Source: Pseudobacteriovorax antillogorgiicola
GTDB taxonomy: Bacteria > Bdellovibrionota_B > Oligoflexia > Oligoflexales > Oligoflexaceae
Direction: 5' to 3'
DNA length: 64,000 nt
Assembly: GCF_900177345.1 (NCBI RefSeq)
Contig: NZ_FWZT01000001.1
Span: 186,001 to 250,000, forward strand
Under the pieces are notes generated by a model, which worked only from the letters and a program-made list of their open reading frames with translations, was not told the DNA's origin and ran no database searches. Positions 9,632 through 19,125 of the stretch are shown here, in pieces. How positions within the stretch are numbered: the first letter of the stretch is position 1; each line of letters starts with the position of its first letter. Position numbers and translations under genes: made by a program.

Positions 9632-10153
9632 TTAGTTGCTGTGTCTTACTTGAAGAACGTCTGCAGCCTCTTTCCCTCGTCGTGCAGCGTACTGCTCGAT
9701 GTTTTCCAATTGACTTAGACCATCGACTACAGCCCGAACTACGTTCTGCTGGTTACGCGTACCGTGAACCTTACAGACAATGTCCTCGATTCCCGCGAGT
9801 TCGCAGATAATACGAACGGCGCCACCAGCGATGATTCCCTTACCTTTTTTAGCTGGGTACATAAGAACCCGAGCTGATCCATAACGACCAACAACTTCGA
9901 AGGGAATTGAACCACCGTTTTTACGGACTGTGATCAAGCTTTTCTTAGCTTGCTCAGATCCTTTGCGAATCGCATCAGGAACTTCGTTTGCCTTACCTAA
10001 ACCGAAACCTACTTTGTTCTTGCTGTCTCCAACAACAACTAGGGCGCTAAAACTAAAACGACGACCGCCCTTTACAACTTTAGCGACACGCGCGATGTTT
10101 ACAACGCGGTCCTGAAAATTATCGTCTCTTTTTTCACGTTGCTCTTTAGCCAC
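9632..10153 (-). CDS. rpsE: 30S ribosomal protein S5
   Basis: 173 residues, GTG start. The dsRNA-binding-like N-terminal domain carries VAKVVKGGRRFSFSALVVVG, and the C-terminal domain has the usual GSARVLMYPAKKGKGIIAGG. S5 contributes to mRNA unwinding and decoding accuracy. Confidence 0.99.
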   Translation of the reverse strand: MAKEQREKRDDNFQDRVVNIARVAKVVKGGRRFSFSALVVVGDSKNKVGFGLGKANEVPDAIRKGSEQAKKSLITVRKNGGSIPFEVVGRYGSARVLMYPAKKGKGIIAGGAVRIICELAGIEDIVCKVHGTRNQQNVVRAVVDGLSQLENIEQYAARRGKEAADVLQVRHSN

Positions 10154-10171
10154 GGAAGCCTCCCAATTGAG

Positions 10172-10528
10172 CTAGAATTGTAAACCGCCTTCACGCGCGC
10201 CACTAGCAAATGCTTCGACTCGTCCGTGGAAAGCATATCCGTTCTTATCAAATACGACTTTCTCGATGTTTTTGCTTTTGCAAGCTTCAGCGAGTTGCTT
10301 ACCAAGTTCAGTACAAAGGTCTTTGTTGGCTCGGGCGTTGCTACCTTTTTTGTAGCTATTTACCGATGCCAAGGTAACACCAGTCTCATCGTTAATAACT
10401 TGAGCATAGATGTGCCTTGCTGAGCGGAACAAAGAAAGTCTTGGTCTCTCGCCAGTACCTGAGAGCTTCTTGCGAATTCTCTTTTTTCGCTTAAGTCTCA
10501 ACAAGTTTTTCTTGTTAGTGTTCGACAT
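10172..10528 (-). CDS. rplR: 50S ribosomal protein L18
   Basis: 118 residues. The basic N-terminus KRKKRIRKKLSGTGERPRLS and the C-terminal YAFHGRVEAFASGAREGGLQF-like tail (FHGRVEA then REGGL) identify L18, which binds 5S rRNA with L5. Confidence 0.99.
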   Translation of the reverse strand: MSNTNKKNLLRLKRKKRIRKKLSGTGERPRLSLFRSARHIYAQVINDETGVTLASVNSYKKGSNARANKDLCTELGKQLAEACKSKNIEKVVFDKNGYAFHGRVEAFASGAREGGLQF

Positions 10529-10552
10529 TTTATTCTTCCTACAAGCTATCGA

Positions 10553-11095
10553 TTATTTTTTACCCGCAGCCTTACCGACTTTTGTAGCGATATGCTCATT
10601 TTCGTAACGAACGCCTTTACCGTGATACGGTTCAGGTGGACGCAGTGCACGAATCTTAGCAGCAGTTTCGCCAACGTCTTCCTTAGAAGCACCAGTCACG
10701 ATGATGGTCGTTTGCTTATCTACATTCAGATCGATACCTGCAACGGCTTCGAAGAGAATGGGGTGACTGTATCCAAGAGTAAAGTTAAGAGCGTTGCCTT
10801 GCTTTGCAGCACGGTAACCAACACCAATCAACTTCAGACGCTTTTCGAAGCCTTTCGAGCAGCCCTCAACCATGTTCGCAAGGAGAGTCCGGCTTAAGCC
10901 ATGAAATTTCTTGCTTTCGCTATCGTCAACCACAGGAGAAACTGTGATCTCGGAACCTTCTTGTACCAGCTTTACAGCGCTATGTAATGTTCTCTCTAGA
11001 GAACCTTTAGGGCCTTTAACCTTGACGTGGTTTCCGTCAATCTTAACTTCCACTCCTGAAGGAATGGCTACAGGCCTCTTTCCGATACGAGACAT
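10553..11095 (-). CDS. rplF: 50S ribosomal protein L6
   Basis: 180 residues with two repeated L6 domains. MSRIGKRPVAIPSGVEV opens the protein, and the C-terminal PPEPYHGKGVRYENEHI is the diagnostic motif. It lies near the factor-binding site of the large subunit. Confidence 0.99.
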   Translation of the reverse strand: MSRIGKRPVAIPSGVEVKIDGNHVKVKGPKGSLERTLHSAVKLVQEGSEITVSPVVDDSESKKFHGLSRTLLANMVEGCSKGFEKRLKLIGVGYRAAKQGNALNFTLGYSHPILFEAVAGIDLNVDKQTTIIVTGASKEDVGETAAKIRALRPPEPYHGKGVRYENEHIATKVGKAAGKK

Positions 11096-11110
11096 ATGAT
11101 TAACCTCTAA

Positions 11111-11509
11111 TTAGAATACCGAGCAAATGTACTCGCCACCAACATGATTCTTACGAGCTTCGCGATCAGTCATGATACCTTTCGACGTAGAAAGAATCGC
11201 TGTTCCGAAACCATTCTTTACATATGGTAGCTTGTCTGCACCAACAAAGTGACGCCTTGACGGCCGGCTTACTCGGCGAATGTTCTTAATAATGCCTTTT
11301 CCGCTTTCGTCGTAAGCAAGTGCAATCTTTAGGATACCTTGCTTACTATCACGGATACACTTGTAGTTTCTTACGAAGCCTTCTTCACGAAGAACGTGAG
11401 TGATGGCAATCTTAATCTTACTAGCTGGAACCGAGATAACTTCGTGACCAGCTTTTTGTCCATTTCTGACTCGTGTCAGAAGATCAGCAATAGGATCTGT
11501 GATATTCAT
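11111..11509 (-). CDS. rpsH: 30S ribosomal protein S8
   Basis: 132 residues, starting MNITDPIADLLTRVRNG. The C-terminal signature GTAILSTSKGIMTDREAR is present. In E. coli S8 is the autogenous repressor of the spc operon by binding mRNA near rplE; whether this holds here is not shown. Confidence 0.99.
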   Translation of the reverse strand: MNITDPIADLLTRVRNGQKAGHEVISVPASKIKIAITHVLREEGFVRNYKCIRDSKQGILKIALAYDESGKGIIKNIRRVSRPSRRHFVGADKLPYVKNGFGTAILSTSKGIMTDREARKNHVGGEYICSVF

Positions 11510-11538
11510 TAATATGAATCCTTAAACAAAATCGTTTA

Positions 11539-11724
11539 TTACCAGGAAGCCTTGGTCACACCCGCTAGCATTCCATTGGAAGCCAAGTCACGGAAGCAAA
11601 TACGACACACTCCAAAACGTCTATAAACGGCCTTAGGTCTGCCACATCGATTGCATCGTGTGTAAGCTCTCGTTGAGAACTTTGGCTTTCTTTTAGCTTT
11701 TTCAATCAGTGCTTTCTTAGCCAT
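11539..11724 (-). CDS. rpsN: 30S ribosomal protein S14, zinc-binding type
   Basis: 61 residues, the short C+ type with two CxxC pairs ([20 protein letters not shown]). This form needs zinc, unlike the ~100-residue form of enteric bacteria. With L36 and Adk it shows that three products of this operon use zinc ligands. Confidence 0.98.
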   Translation of the reverse strand: MAKKALIEKAKRKPKFSTRAYTRCNRCGRPKAVYRRFGVCRICFRDLASNGMLAGVTKASW

Positions 11725-11741
11725 GATATCTCCTCAAGACC

Positions 11742-12296
11742 TTAGTTTTTACGAAATGGAAAGTTGAACTTGTCCATGAGTGCCTTCGCCTGAATGTCAT
11801 TTTCAGCCGACGTCACGATGGTTATACCCAATCCACGAATTCGATCAACTTTATCGTAGTCAATCTCGGGGAAGATAATCTGTTCTTTCACACCGAGAGT
11901 GTAGTTACCACGTCCGTCAAAAGCTTTTGGAGAGAATCCTCTAAAGTCACGGATACGAGGGATTGACACGTTGATAAGACGATCAAGGAACTCGTACATG
12001 CGCTGCTTGCGAAGAGTAACACTACAACCGATAGGCATTCCTTCACGAAGCTTAAAACCAGCGATAGACTTGCGAGCACGGGTCATGACTGGCTTTTGCC
12101 CAGTAACAGCTTCAAGATCTCTCATTGCACCTTCAAGAATCTTGATGTTCTGAACAGCATCGCCCTGACCAATATTGACCACGACTTTTTCGATCTTAGG
12201 AACTTGGTTGGGGTTCTTCAAGCCAAGCTCTTTAATTAGATCAGCCTTCACACTGCTATAATGCTCTTGAAGCCTGGGGACATATCCCATTTTCAT
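11742..12296 (-). CDS. rplE: 50S ribosomal protein L5
   Basis: 184 residues. The sequence [20 protein letters not shown] (residues ~29-48) is typical L5, and the C-terminal [19 protein letters not shown] completes it. L5 binds 5S rRNA. The upstream neighbour is rplN with only 31 bases between; rplX is missing from this position. Confidence 0.99.
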   Translation of the reverse strand: MKMGYVPRLQEHYSSVKADLIKELGLKNPNQVPKIEKVVVNIGQGDAVQNIKILEGAMRDLEAVTGQKPVMTRARKSIAGFKLREGMPIGCSVTLRKQRMYEFLDRLINVSIPRIRDFRGFSPKAFDGRGNYTLGVKEQIIFPEIDYDKVDRIRGLGITIVTSAENDIQAKALMDKFNFPFRKN

Positions 12297-12327
12297 TCAC
12301 CTTATACTTAATTTAGTTTACCAAGTC

Positions 12328-12699
12328 TTACAGTACTTCAGGTGCAAGCGATGCAATCCGCATATACCCTTTGTTTCTAACTTCCCTTGCAACTGGGCCA
12401 AAGATACGCGTTCCAACTGGATCGCTGTCCTTACCCTTTACGAGTACTGCTGCATTTTCGTCAAAGCGAATCGTCGTTCCGTCTGGTCTTAGAATTTCTT
12501 TTTTAGTCCGAACGATAACAGCTTTGTGAACACTACCTTTTTTAACTTTACTGTTGGGAATTGCTTCTTTAACCGAAACAACGATCGTATCGCCAACAGT
12601 CGCAAAGCGCTTCTTGCTGCCGCCAAGTACTTTGAAGCACTTGAGGACTTTCGCGCCTGAGTTGTCTCCACTTTGGAGAACTGATTCCATCTGGATCAT
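12328..12699 (-). CDS. rplN: 50S ribosomal protein L14
   Basis: 123 residues, starting [20 protein letters not shown], with the conserved [20 protein letters not shown] end. L14 forms the B5/B8 intersubunit bridges. Confidence 0.99.
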   Translation of the reverse strand: MIQMESVLQSGDNSGAKVLKCFKVLGGSKKRFATVGDTIVVSVKEAIPNSKVKKGSVHKAVIVRTKKEILRPDGTTIRFDENAAVLVKGKDSDPVGTRIFGPVAREVRNKGYMRIASLAPEVL

Positions 12700-12716
12700 T
12701 ACGGTTCCCTCTAATA

Positions 12717-12989
12717 CTAAGCTTTAGCTGTTTCAACGACTTTCAAAAGATCGAATCTCTTGCGTGCGCTGTGTGGCCGTGATGGGATGATGAGAACCGA
12801 ATCACCGACTTTGCACTGGTTCTTCTCATCGTGAAACATGATTTTTGTTCTGCGCTTCACGTACTTGCCGTAGCGTGTGTGACGAACCATGCGCTCGACC
12901 GTACAAACGCCAGCCTTGTCCATCTTGTCGCTAGTAACGACCCCTTGCAGAGGCTTCGACTTTTTTACATTTGCATCTTGTACCGACAT
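12717..12989 (-). CDS. rpsQ: 30S ribosomal protein S17
   Basis: 90 residues with an OB-fold. [20 protein letters not shown] near the start and the [18 protein letters not shown] segment are the family signatures. Located between rpmC and rplN as usual. Confidence 0.98.
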   Translation of the reverse strand: MSVQDANVKKSKPLQGVVTSDKMDKAGVCTVERMVRHTRYGKYVKRRTKIMFHDEKNQCKVGDSVLIIPSRPHSARKRFDLLKVVETAKA

Positions 12990-13000
12990 ACTTTCTTACC

Positions 13001-13216
13001 TTAACCGTTAGTAGCACGCGCTTTTTCAGTCTGTACTGTCTTGATACGTGCTAGAGTTTTGCGAAGCTTACGAATTGTTCCAACACTGTTACCGGCTGCG
13101 GAGTAAATGTCCATCTTGAGCTCGGCCAATTGCTTACGAACATCTTCTTCAGCCGTGCGAAGATCCTTCGCCTCGGCTCCTCTTAACTCTTCTGTTGTAA
13201 CTTTTAAAACGTCCAT
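13001..13216 (-). CDS. rpmC: 50S ribosomal protein L29
   Basis: 71 residues from the ATG at 13216 ([19 protein letters not shown]). This start overlaps the rplP stop as TAATG and is preferred to a TTG nine bases upstream. Two long helices typical of L29 (RIKTVQTEKA at the C-terminus). L29 borders the exit tunnel and helps dock trigger factor and SRP. Confidence 0.97.
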   Translation of the reverse strand: MDVLKVTTEELRGAEAKDLRTAEEDVRKQLAELKMDIYSAAGNSVGTIRKLRKTLARIKTVQTEKARATNG

Positions 13217-13638
13217 TATGACCAAAGATCCTCCGATTTCATCAAAAGCTTCGTGCGTACAGGAAGCTTTGCGGCAGCGAGTTTGAGCGCCTCGGTAGCT
13301 ACTTCAGGAGCAACGCCGTCCATTTCATATAGAACACGGCCTGGCTTCACGTAAGCAACGTAATGGTCCACTGAACCTTTACCTTTACCCATACGCACTT
13401 CAAGTGGCTTCTTAGTAACAGGTCGATCAGGGAAGATCTTGATCCAAACTTTACCACCACGTTTGATGTGGCGAGTCATCGCGATACGAGCTGCTTCAAT
13501 CTGTCGAGAGGTGATTTTACCGCTTTCAATCGCCTGGATACCATAGTCACCAAACGCAAGGTGTGTCCCGCGCTGTGCCTTACCCTTGATACGACCTTTG
13601 TGTTGTTTTCTAAACTTTAGTCGTTTTGGAGTTAACAT
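13216..13638 (-). CDS. rplP: 50S ribosomal protein L16
   Basis: 140 residues. [19 protein letters not shown] and the central [20 protein letters not shown] are diagnostic. L16 organises the A-site region of the large subunit. Its stop overlaps the rpmC start. Confidence 0.99.
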   Translation of the reverse strand: MLTPKRLKFRKQHKGRIKGKAQRGTHLAFGDYGIQAIESGKITSRQIEAARIAMTRHIKRGGKVWIKIFPDRPVTKKPLEVRMGKGKGSVDHYVAYVKPGRVLYEMDGVAPEVATEALKLAAAKLPVRTKLLMKSEDLWS

Positions 13639-13669
13639 TTATCCATCCTTTATCCAAAGCTTGAGGATA

Positions 13670-14308
13670 TTAACCCTCAAGTTTTTCACCTTTAAAGATC
13701 CAAACTTTGATGCCAATGATTCCGTATGTGGTCAGAGCTTCAGAAGTACCATAGTCGATGTCAGCTCTTAGCGTGTGCAAAGGAACTCGTCCTTCACGGT
13801 AACGCTCAGTTCGTGACATGTCAGCACCACCAAGGCGACCTGAACAGCTTACACGGATACCTTTAGCACCGGCTTTGATTGCTGCGCCGATAGACTTTTT
13901 CATTGCGCGACGGAAAGAAACCCGGCGTTGCAACTGCTGCTTGATACTTTGAGCTACAAGACTAGCATCAAGATCTGGCTTAGGAACCTCGTATACATTG
14001 ACACTCGGATCACCAGAATCAATCTTGCAGATCTTCACAAGCTGCTCTTTAAGACTTTCAGCACCAGCACCCTTCTTACCAATGATAATACCGGGGCGGC
14101 TGGAGTAGATGTTCACTCTCATATTTGCTGCAGCACGCTCAATCTCTACGCGAGAAACGCCTGCGCTATCGAACTTCTTCTCAATGTACTCACGGATACG
14201 CATGTCTTCTTGAAGAAACTTTGCATAATCGTGACGCGCATACCAACGTGAAGCCCACGGTCTACTAATGCCAGTTCTAAAACCAATTGGATTGACTTTC
14301 TGTCCCAC
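13670..14308 (-). CDS. rpsC: 30S ribosomal protein S3
   Basis: 212 residues, GTG start ([20 protein letters not shown]). The KH RNA-binding motif [17 protein letters not shown] and the C-terminal [20 protein letters not shown] are present. S3 lines the mRNA entry tunnel. Confidence 0.99.
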   Translation of the reverse strand: MGQKVNPIGFRTGISRPWASRWYARHDYAKFLQEDMRIREYIEKKFDSAGVSRVEIERAAANMRVNIYSSRPGIIIGKKGAGAESLKEQLVKICKIDSGDPSVNVYEVPKPDLDASLVAQSIKQQLQRRVSFRRAMKKSIGAAIKAGAKGIRVSCSGRLGGADMSRTERYREGRVPLHTLRADIDYGTSEALTTYGIIGIKVWIFKGEKLEG

Positions 14309-14326
14309 GAATCTCCCTTTCTCGAC

Positions 14327-14665
14327 TTAGAGCTCAGCGAGCTTCACTGTTATATGTGATGAGCGCTTCCGGATAGGAGTTGCTCGACCCTGTGCCCGAG
14401 GTAGGTAGCGCTTAAGAGTCGCACCTTCATCAACGAATACCTCTGACACAACCAAACGATCCACATCAACAGTTGCAGAGCTAGTGGCATTCGCCATAGC
14501 AGACTGGATCAATTTGGAAACCAAGGGAGCCGCTTTTCTGTTTGTCAACTTTAGGGTATCCAAAGCGACTGATACGGGCTTACCTCTAACCATATCTACG
14601 ACAAGTCTTGCTTTGCGAGCAGAGATTCGCGTATTTTTCAATATTGCTTTAAATTGCTGTTCCAA
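14327..14665 (-). CDS. rplV: 50S ribosomal protein L22
   Basis: 112 residues. The conserved RISARKARLVVDMVRGKPV near the start and the long beta-hairpin segment (GATLKRYLPRAQGRATPIRK) that lines the exit tunnel identify it. The start is TTG, preceded by a GGGAG ribosome site; I see no upstream ATG in frame. Confidence 0.98.
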   Translation of the reverse strand: MEQQFKAILKNTRISARKARLVVDMVRGKPVSVALDTLKLTNRKAAPLVSKLIQSAMANATSSATVDVDRLVVSEVFVDEGATLKRYLPRAQGRATPIRKRSSHITVKLAEL

Positions 14666-14676
14666 AACGGAGCTCC

Positions 14677-14946
14677 CTATCTCTTACCTTTTTTATCGGC
14701 TGTATGTCCGTAGTATGTACGACTTGGCGAAAACTCACCCAGCTTATGACCAACCATGTTCTCAGTGACGAATACTGGAACAAATTTCTTGCCGTTATGA
14801 ACCAAGAAGTTTAGGCCAACAAATTCAGGAACAATAGTTGAGCGACGGCTCCAAGTCTTAATAGGCTTCTTATCTTGGGCGGCCTGGTCAGCTTTTTTAA
14901 ATAAATAGCTGTCTACAAATGGGCCTTTTTTAATAGAACGAGCCAC
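14677..14946 (-). CDS. rpsS: 30S ribosomal protein S19
   Basis: 89 residues, GTG start ([18 protein letters not shown]). The sequence [18 protein letters not shown] near the C-terminus is the family signature. S19 sits in the head of the small subunit with S13. Confidence 0.99.
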   Translation of the reverse strand: MARSIKKGPFVDSYLFKKADQAAQDKKPIKTWSRRSTIVPEFVGLNFLVHNGKKFVPVFVTENMVGHKLGEFSPSRTYYGHTADKKGKR

Positions 14947-14960
14947 TTAGCATCCTCCCT

Positions 14961-15788
14961 TTATTTCTTTTTGCGACGTCTGATAATGTCTTTATCAGTG
15001 CGCTTATTTCGACGAGTTTTATGACCTTTAGTTGGCACAGCCCAAGGAGATACTGGGTGACGACCACCTGAAGTACGTCCTTCACCACCACCATGAGGGT
15101 GATCAACCGGGTTCATGGCAACACCACGAACAGTAGGCCTGACGCCTTTCCAACGCTTACGACCAGCCTTCCCAAGATCGATATTGAAATGATCTGAGTT
15201 ACTAACTGAACCAACAGTTGCGTAGCACTCTTCGCGTACGCGTCTCATTTCACCACTTGGAAGCTTGAGCTGAGCATATCCATCTACTCGTCCAACCAAC
15301 TGAGCCGAAGAACCAGCACTACGAGCCATTTGGCCGCCTTTACCAGCTTTCATTTCAATATTGTGGACTACAGTACCAAGGGGCAAATTCTTAAGAGCAG
15401 TTGCATTACCAGGCTTCACATCTACTTTTTCCGATGTGATGACTTGGTCACCTTTCTTAAGGCCATCTGGAGCCAAAATGTATCGACGCTCACCATCAAC
15501 AAAAAGAATTCGAGCGATGAATGCCGTTCTATTCGGGTCGTATTCGATATACTCTACCTTGCCAGGTATGTCAATCTTGTTACGCTTAAAATCGATCATT
15601 CGGTAGTGTTGCCTTGCACCGCCACCCTTATGACGAACAGTGATACGACCCGTATTGTTACGACCACCGTTACGACTTTTAGCCACTGTAAGAGGACCGA
15701 AAGGTGCAACTTTGTCTAGGTCTCTATAAGAAACTACAGAGGCTCCTCGTCGAGAAGGAGATGTAGGTTTAAATTGCTTAATTGCCAT
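14961..15788 (-). CDS. rplB: 50S ribosomal protein L2
   Basis: 275 residues. The conserved tail [20 protein letters not shown] carries the histidine of the peptidyl-transferase-proximal loop, and [17 protein letters not shown] identifies the N-terminal half. Confidence 0.99.
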   Translation of the reverse strand: MAIKQFKPTSPSRRGASVVSYRDLDKVAPFGPLTVAKSRNGGRNNTGRITVRHKGGGARQHYRMIDFKRNKIDIPGKVEYIEYDPNRTAFIARILFVDGERRYILAPDGLKKGDQVITSEKVDVKPGNATALKNLPLGTVVHNIEMKAGKGGQMARSAGSSAQLVGRVDGYAQLKLPSGEMRRVREECYATVGSVSNSDHFNIDLGKAGRKRWKGVRPTVRGVAMNPVDHPHGGGEGRTSGGRHPVSPWAVPTKGHKTRRNKRTDKDIIRRRKKK

Positions 15789-15805
15789 GACGCTAAAGTC
15801 CTTTC

Positions 15806-16093
15806 TTATTGCTCTTCAAACAATGGAAGCTTGGCGCCTTCAGCTAAGGTGACCACAGCTTTTTTTGTTTTCGTAGGCTTGCTAAAGTTCATTCCTCGAC
15901 GCTTGATTTTGCCGCGTGTGATGAGAGTTTGAACCTTCGCTACTTTGACATCCCATAATTTAGAGACAGCCTTCTTTACGTCTTCCTTAGTCGCGTCGCG
16001 ACGGATTACAAAGGTGTACTTGCCTTCATTTTCGCGTACGTCGTTACTTTTTTCAGAAAGGACAGGCTTAATGATGACGCTATATGGATGCAT
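15806..16093 (-). CDS. rplW: 50S ribosomal protein L23
   Basis: 95 residues; [20 protein letters not shown] is the typical opening. L23 sits at the exit tunnel and docks trigger factor and SRP. Its ATG overlaps the rplD stop by one base (TAATG), so the two are coupled. Confidence 0.98.
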   Translation of the reverse strand: MHPYSVIIKPVLSEKSNDVRENEGKYTFVIRRDATKEDVKKAVSKLWDVKVAKVQTLITRGKIKRRGMNFSKPTKTKKAVVTLAEGAKLPLFEEQ

Positions 16094-16719
16094 TACTCAG
16101 CTCCTCCCAATCTTTTGTTAAGAGCTTCAAGAGCCTGCTCAGAGATAACAAAGTTCTCGTAGCGCAACACATCTTCAACGTTAAGTTCAGCAGTTGTCTT
16201 TGCTGCCGCACCGTTGATATTGCGAGTCGACTTGTAAAGGAAGTCTGCAGCTACGTTATCTGCTAGAAGTGCATGACTAGCTTCTAGAGCAGAAAGAGCA
16301 CCAACAACTTTCTTTGTGCTGTAAGACTCAACAGAGAAGTTATCAACAACCACAAATTTACCGTGGCGAACTTTGTCAGAAAGAGCGACTTTCAAAGCAA
16401 GCGCTTTTGTCTTTCTATTTACTTTTTGTGTGTAGTCTCTTGGCTGAGGGCCGTGAGAAACCGCACCACCTGGGTAATGAGGAGAACGACTAGTACCTTG
16501 ACGAGCGTTACCTGTTCCCTTTTGTCTAAAAGGCTTCTTACCACCACCGTTTACCGTTGAACGTGTCTTGGTTGCATGAGTTCCTTGACGACGGTTCGCT
16601 CGGTAGGCTTTAACCACATGATGAAGCACGTGATCGTTAAGCTCGAGGCCGTAGATAGCTTCTGGCAAGTCAATCGACTTAACTTGCTTTCCGGTAATAT
16701 CTTTAACTGCTACTTGCAT
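16093..16719 (-). CDS. rplD: 50S ribosomal protein L4
   Basis: 208 residues. The extended loop with GGGKKPFRQKGTGNARQGTS is the L4 hallmark and reaches into the exit tunnel. In E. coli L4 represses the S10 operon through its leader; whether the leader here folds similarly cannot be judged by eye. Confidence 0.99.
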   Translation of the reverse strand: MQVAVKDITGKQVKSIDLPEAIYGLELNDHVLHHVVKAYRANRRQGTHATKTRSTVNGGGKKPFRQKGTGNARQGTSRSPHYPGGAVSHGPQPRDYTQKVNRKTKALALKVALSDKVRHGKFVVVDNFSVESYSTKKVVGALSALEASHALLADNVAADFLYKSTRNINGAAAKTTAELNVEDVLRYENFVISEQALEALNKRLGGAE

Positions 16720-16745
16720 TTCTTAAATCTCCCTCGAGAGCCAAA

Positions 16746-17387
16746 TTACTTGGACTCTTTTAGCTTGGTAGATGGTTTAACAATTACAAACCCGTCTCTG
16801 TGACCAGGAACAGAGCCCTTAAGAGCAATTACGTTCGCTTCAACATCCACATCTACCACTTTGAGATTCTGAATTGTTCTTTGAGCAGAACCCATGTGCC
16901 CAGGCATTTCTTTGTTCTTGTAAACGCGACCGGGAGTCGTTCTTTGACCAAGTGAACCAGGTCTTCTATGAAAGTGAGAACCATGAGTTCTTCGGCCAGT
17001 CTTGTGTCCCCAGCGTGTAATCGAGCCCTCGAAACCGTGACCCTTAGTTACACCAGTGACATCAACTGCTTTTACTTCTGCAAGAAGATCAGCACTTAGC
17101 TTTGACCCTAACTCAAGCTCAACAGCTGAGTCGAATCGGTATTCTTTGAAGCGTGTGAAATTCGCTTCGATTCCACCTTTTCTTAGTCTTGTAAGATCCG
17201 GCTTATTTAGCTTTCTTTCCGGCTTCTGGTAGTAGCCGACTTGAATTCCGTGATATCCATCGCGATCAACAGTTAGAATTTTTGTGATTTGTTGATCTTC
17301 AACCTTCAACAAGGTTACTGGTATCATTTGACCTTGCTCATCGAGAACTCTGGTCATTCCTACTTTCTTTGCGATCAGTCCCTGCAT
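16746..17387 (-). CDS. rplC: 50S ribosomal protein L3
   Basis: 213 residues, starting MQGLIAKKVGMTRVLDEQGQ, with the central GHGFEGSITRWGHKTGRRTHG-like extension (read as FEGSITRWGHKTGRRTHGSH) that approaches the peptidyl-transferase centre. A 77-base gap separates it from rpsJ. Confidence 0.99.
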   Translation of the reverse strand: MQGLIAKKVGMTRVLDEQGQMIPVTLLKVEDQQITKILTVDRDGYHGIQVGYYQKPERKLNKPDLTRLRKGGIEANFTRFKEYRFDSAVELELGSKLSADLLAEVKAVDVTGVTKGHGFEGSITRWGHKTGRRTHGSHFHRRPGSLGQRTTPGRVYKNKEMPGHMGSAQRTIQNLKVVDVDVEANVIALKGSVPGHRDGFVIVKPSTKLKESK

Positions 17388-17464
17388 TGCTATGACTTTC
17401 GTTGATTCTAGTTGTTACGTCCATCAAACAAGCGACAGTTTCTCATGCTAAAACTGACGTTACC

Positions 17465-17776
17465 CTAATAAAGTTTAATTTCGACATCGACACCGGCAGC
17501 TAAGTCTAGCTTCATGAGTGCGTCGATTGTCTGCGCCTTGGCATCCATGATGTCCAAGACACGCTTGTGAGTTCTAACTTCGAATTGCTCACGAGACTTT
17601 TTGTTTACATGTGGGCTACGTAGTACCGTGTATCGATTGATAGCTGTCGGAAGCGGGATAGGACCTGCAACGCGAGCACCGGTTCTTTTGGCACGCTCTA
17701 CAATTTCGACCGCAGACTGATCCAACAATCTATGATCGTAACCCTTTAAACGAATACGAATATTTTGGCTGCTCAT
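17465..17776 (-). CDS. rpsJ: 30S ribosomal protein S10
   Basis: 103 residues, first gene of the superoperon. [20 protein letters not shown] and the loop [17 protein letters not shown] are typical. S10 is also NusE, the partner of NusB/NusG in antitermination. Confidence 0.99.
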   Translation of the reverse strand: MSSQNIRIRLKGYDHRLLDQSAVEIVERAKRTGARVAGPIPLPTAINRYTVLRSPHVNKKSREQFEVRTHKRVLDIMDAKAQTIDALMKLDLAAGVDVEIKLY

Positions 17777-18089
17777 TATCTAAAACCCTACAAGTTTAAC
17801 AATGGGTCATCGAAAACTCGTTACAGGAAAGCTAGCTGGTGAGATATACCAAGACTAAACAGAAGGCATTGGCTTGCTCGGTGCAGGCTTACCTGTAGCG
17901 TGGAAGCCGATAGATATACCAAACAAACCGGGGTGTCAAGTCATTTGGACAAATAGATCAGATTTATTTTGTCTCAGGCAAGCTAGCACAATAGCTTCTC
18001 ATTTCAGAGCTGATTGTCCTTATCATAAAGTTCTTGTCGAAAGTTCCGAAGGCATAGTTAACCATTAGAGATCTGAAGAGAGAAACCCC
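17777..18089. other. S10 operon leader and divergent intergenic region
   Basis: A 313-base non-coding gap between divergent rpsJ and the HD-GYP gene. It holds the predicted S10 promoter (17913-17939), so the leader would be ~130 bases. The 11-base sequence AGATATACCAA occurs twice on the plus strand (17842-17852 and 17912-17922); in minus-strand reading each is TTGGTATATCT. No convincing gene lies here. I see no clear promoter for the HD-GYP gene. Confidence 0.6.
17913..17939 (-). promoter_or_regulatory. Candidate promoter of the S10 superoperon
   Basis: Minus strand: perfect -35 TTGACA (17939-17934), 15-base spacer, TATATC (17918-17913) preceded by TGG, an extended -10 arrangement. The spacer is short for sigma-70, which the extended -10 could offset. 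Position ~135 bases before rpsJ fits. Confidence 0.5.
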
Positions 18090-19049
18090 ATGAATATAGA
18101 TCTTTACCCGCAGACAAGAAATAGTTACGACGTATTTTCAGTCGATCGGATTACCGATAACTCTGTCACTGATTTCGACCTCTTCCTGGACCTTTCAGAA
18201 ACCATCATACTTTACGCGGCTTCAGGATACAAATGGCTCAAGGATGAACTTGAGTCACTCTTGAAAAACGGCTACGGGGAGTTTCTCATCCGTAAGAAGG
18301 ACTCTCGCAAGGCTGGGATGTATTGCCAGCTTAATAAAATTCCCAAGATAGACAATGAGCTTCCTCCGTATGAACGAATTAAGTCCATCGAACAGGTTGG
18401 TTCTCAGTTCGTGCAATGCCTCTACGACGGAGAAATCACTGAAGCTTGTATCGGCAAGGCAGAAACCATCGCTAGGAGCATCGCCAACTGCGTAGGCGAA
18501 GACAAAAGTTGTATCAAGGCTATTTCTGGGCTAGCGGATCATGACTATTATACTTATTTCCATAGTATCCGGGTATCCACCTATGCCGTAGCAATTGCTA
18601 CGGAAATGGGCCTCACGGACGAAGCAAAGATTCAGGAGATCGCCATCGGAGGAATTTTCCATGACATTGGCAAGAAGGATGTAGGCCTCGATATTGTTAA
18701 TAAAAGCGGTGCATTAACTGACGAGGAGTGGACCAAAATGAGATCTCATCCGCAATACGGGCACGAATCAATCCGGGACTCTGCCCTGGAATTCGTCCCA
18801 CAAGAAATCATTCTCCACCATCATGAAAAGCTAGACGGCAGCGGTTATCCCCACGGCATGGACAAGAAAAACCTGCTTCCCGAAGTACAGATAGCAACCT
18901 TAGCCGATGTATTTGACGCTCTCACATCGACGCGCTCGTACCAGAACAAACGATCTCGATTCGAAGCTCTCGACTTCATGAAACACAAGATGATAGGGGC
19001 AAAGCTTCCCGTAGAACCATTTAAGGCCCTAATATCCTGCCTTAAATAA
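18090..19049 (+). CDS. HD-GYP domain cyclic-di-GMP phosphodiesterase
   Basis: 319 residues. Residues ~150-310 are a canonical HD-GYP domain: HSIRV helix, FHDIGKKDV metal motif, KMRSHPQYGHESI, HHHEKLDGSGYPHGM signature and ADVFDALTSTRSY. All expected metal and substrate residues are intact, so hydrolysis of cyclic-di-GMP is likely. The N-terminal ~140 residues match no domain I recognise; they carry no membrane segment or receiver phospho-acceptor. The gene lies before a porin and a large exported protein on the same strand, 76 bases apart, so co-transcription is possible. The same genome region has a type IV pilus motor, a common target of cyclic-di-GMP control (inference). Confidence 0.93.
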   Translation: MNIDLYPQTRNSYDVFSVDRITDNSVTDFDLFLDLSETIILYAASGYKWLKDELESLLKNGYGEFLIRKKDSRKAGMYCQLNKIPKIDNELPPYERIKSIEQVGSQFVQCLYDGEITEACIGKAETIARSIANCVGEDKSCIKAISGLADHDYYTYFHSIRVSTYAVAIATEMGLTDEAKIQEIAIGGIFHDIGKKDVGLDIVNKSGALTDEEWTKMRSHPQYGHESIRDSALEFVPQEIILHHHEKLDGSGYPHGMDKKNLLPEVQIATLADVFDALTSTRSYQNKRSRFEALDFMKHKMIGAKLPVEPFKALISCLK

Positions 19050-19080
19050 TACGCAAACATTGCATCCCTAGATCATTCGT

Positions 19081-19125
19081 AGGAGAATAAGCTCTTAAGG
19101 CAAACATCAGCAAAGAGCTTATTGG
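19081..19125 (+). promoter_or_regulatory. Hairpin between ribosome site and start of the porin gene
   Basis: AGGAG (19081-19085) is followed at once by an 11-bp perfect inverted repeat: AATAAGCTCTT (19086-19096) and AAGAGCTTATT (19113-19123), with a 16-base loop. The ATG follows two bases later at 19126. There is no U-run, so it is not a terminator. Folding would either bring AGGAG next to the ATG or hide the weak AAGAG site in the 3' arm. Confidence 0.7.

Noticed and set aside
17874-18068. 64-residue plus-strand frame in the S10 leader region
   Set aside because: No ribosome site, no recognisable sequence, and it lies over the S10 promoter and leader on the other strand.
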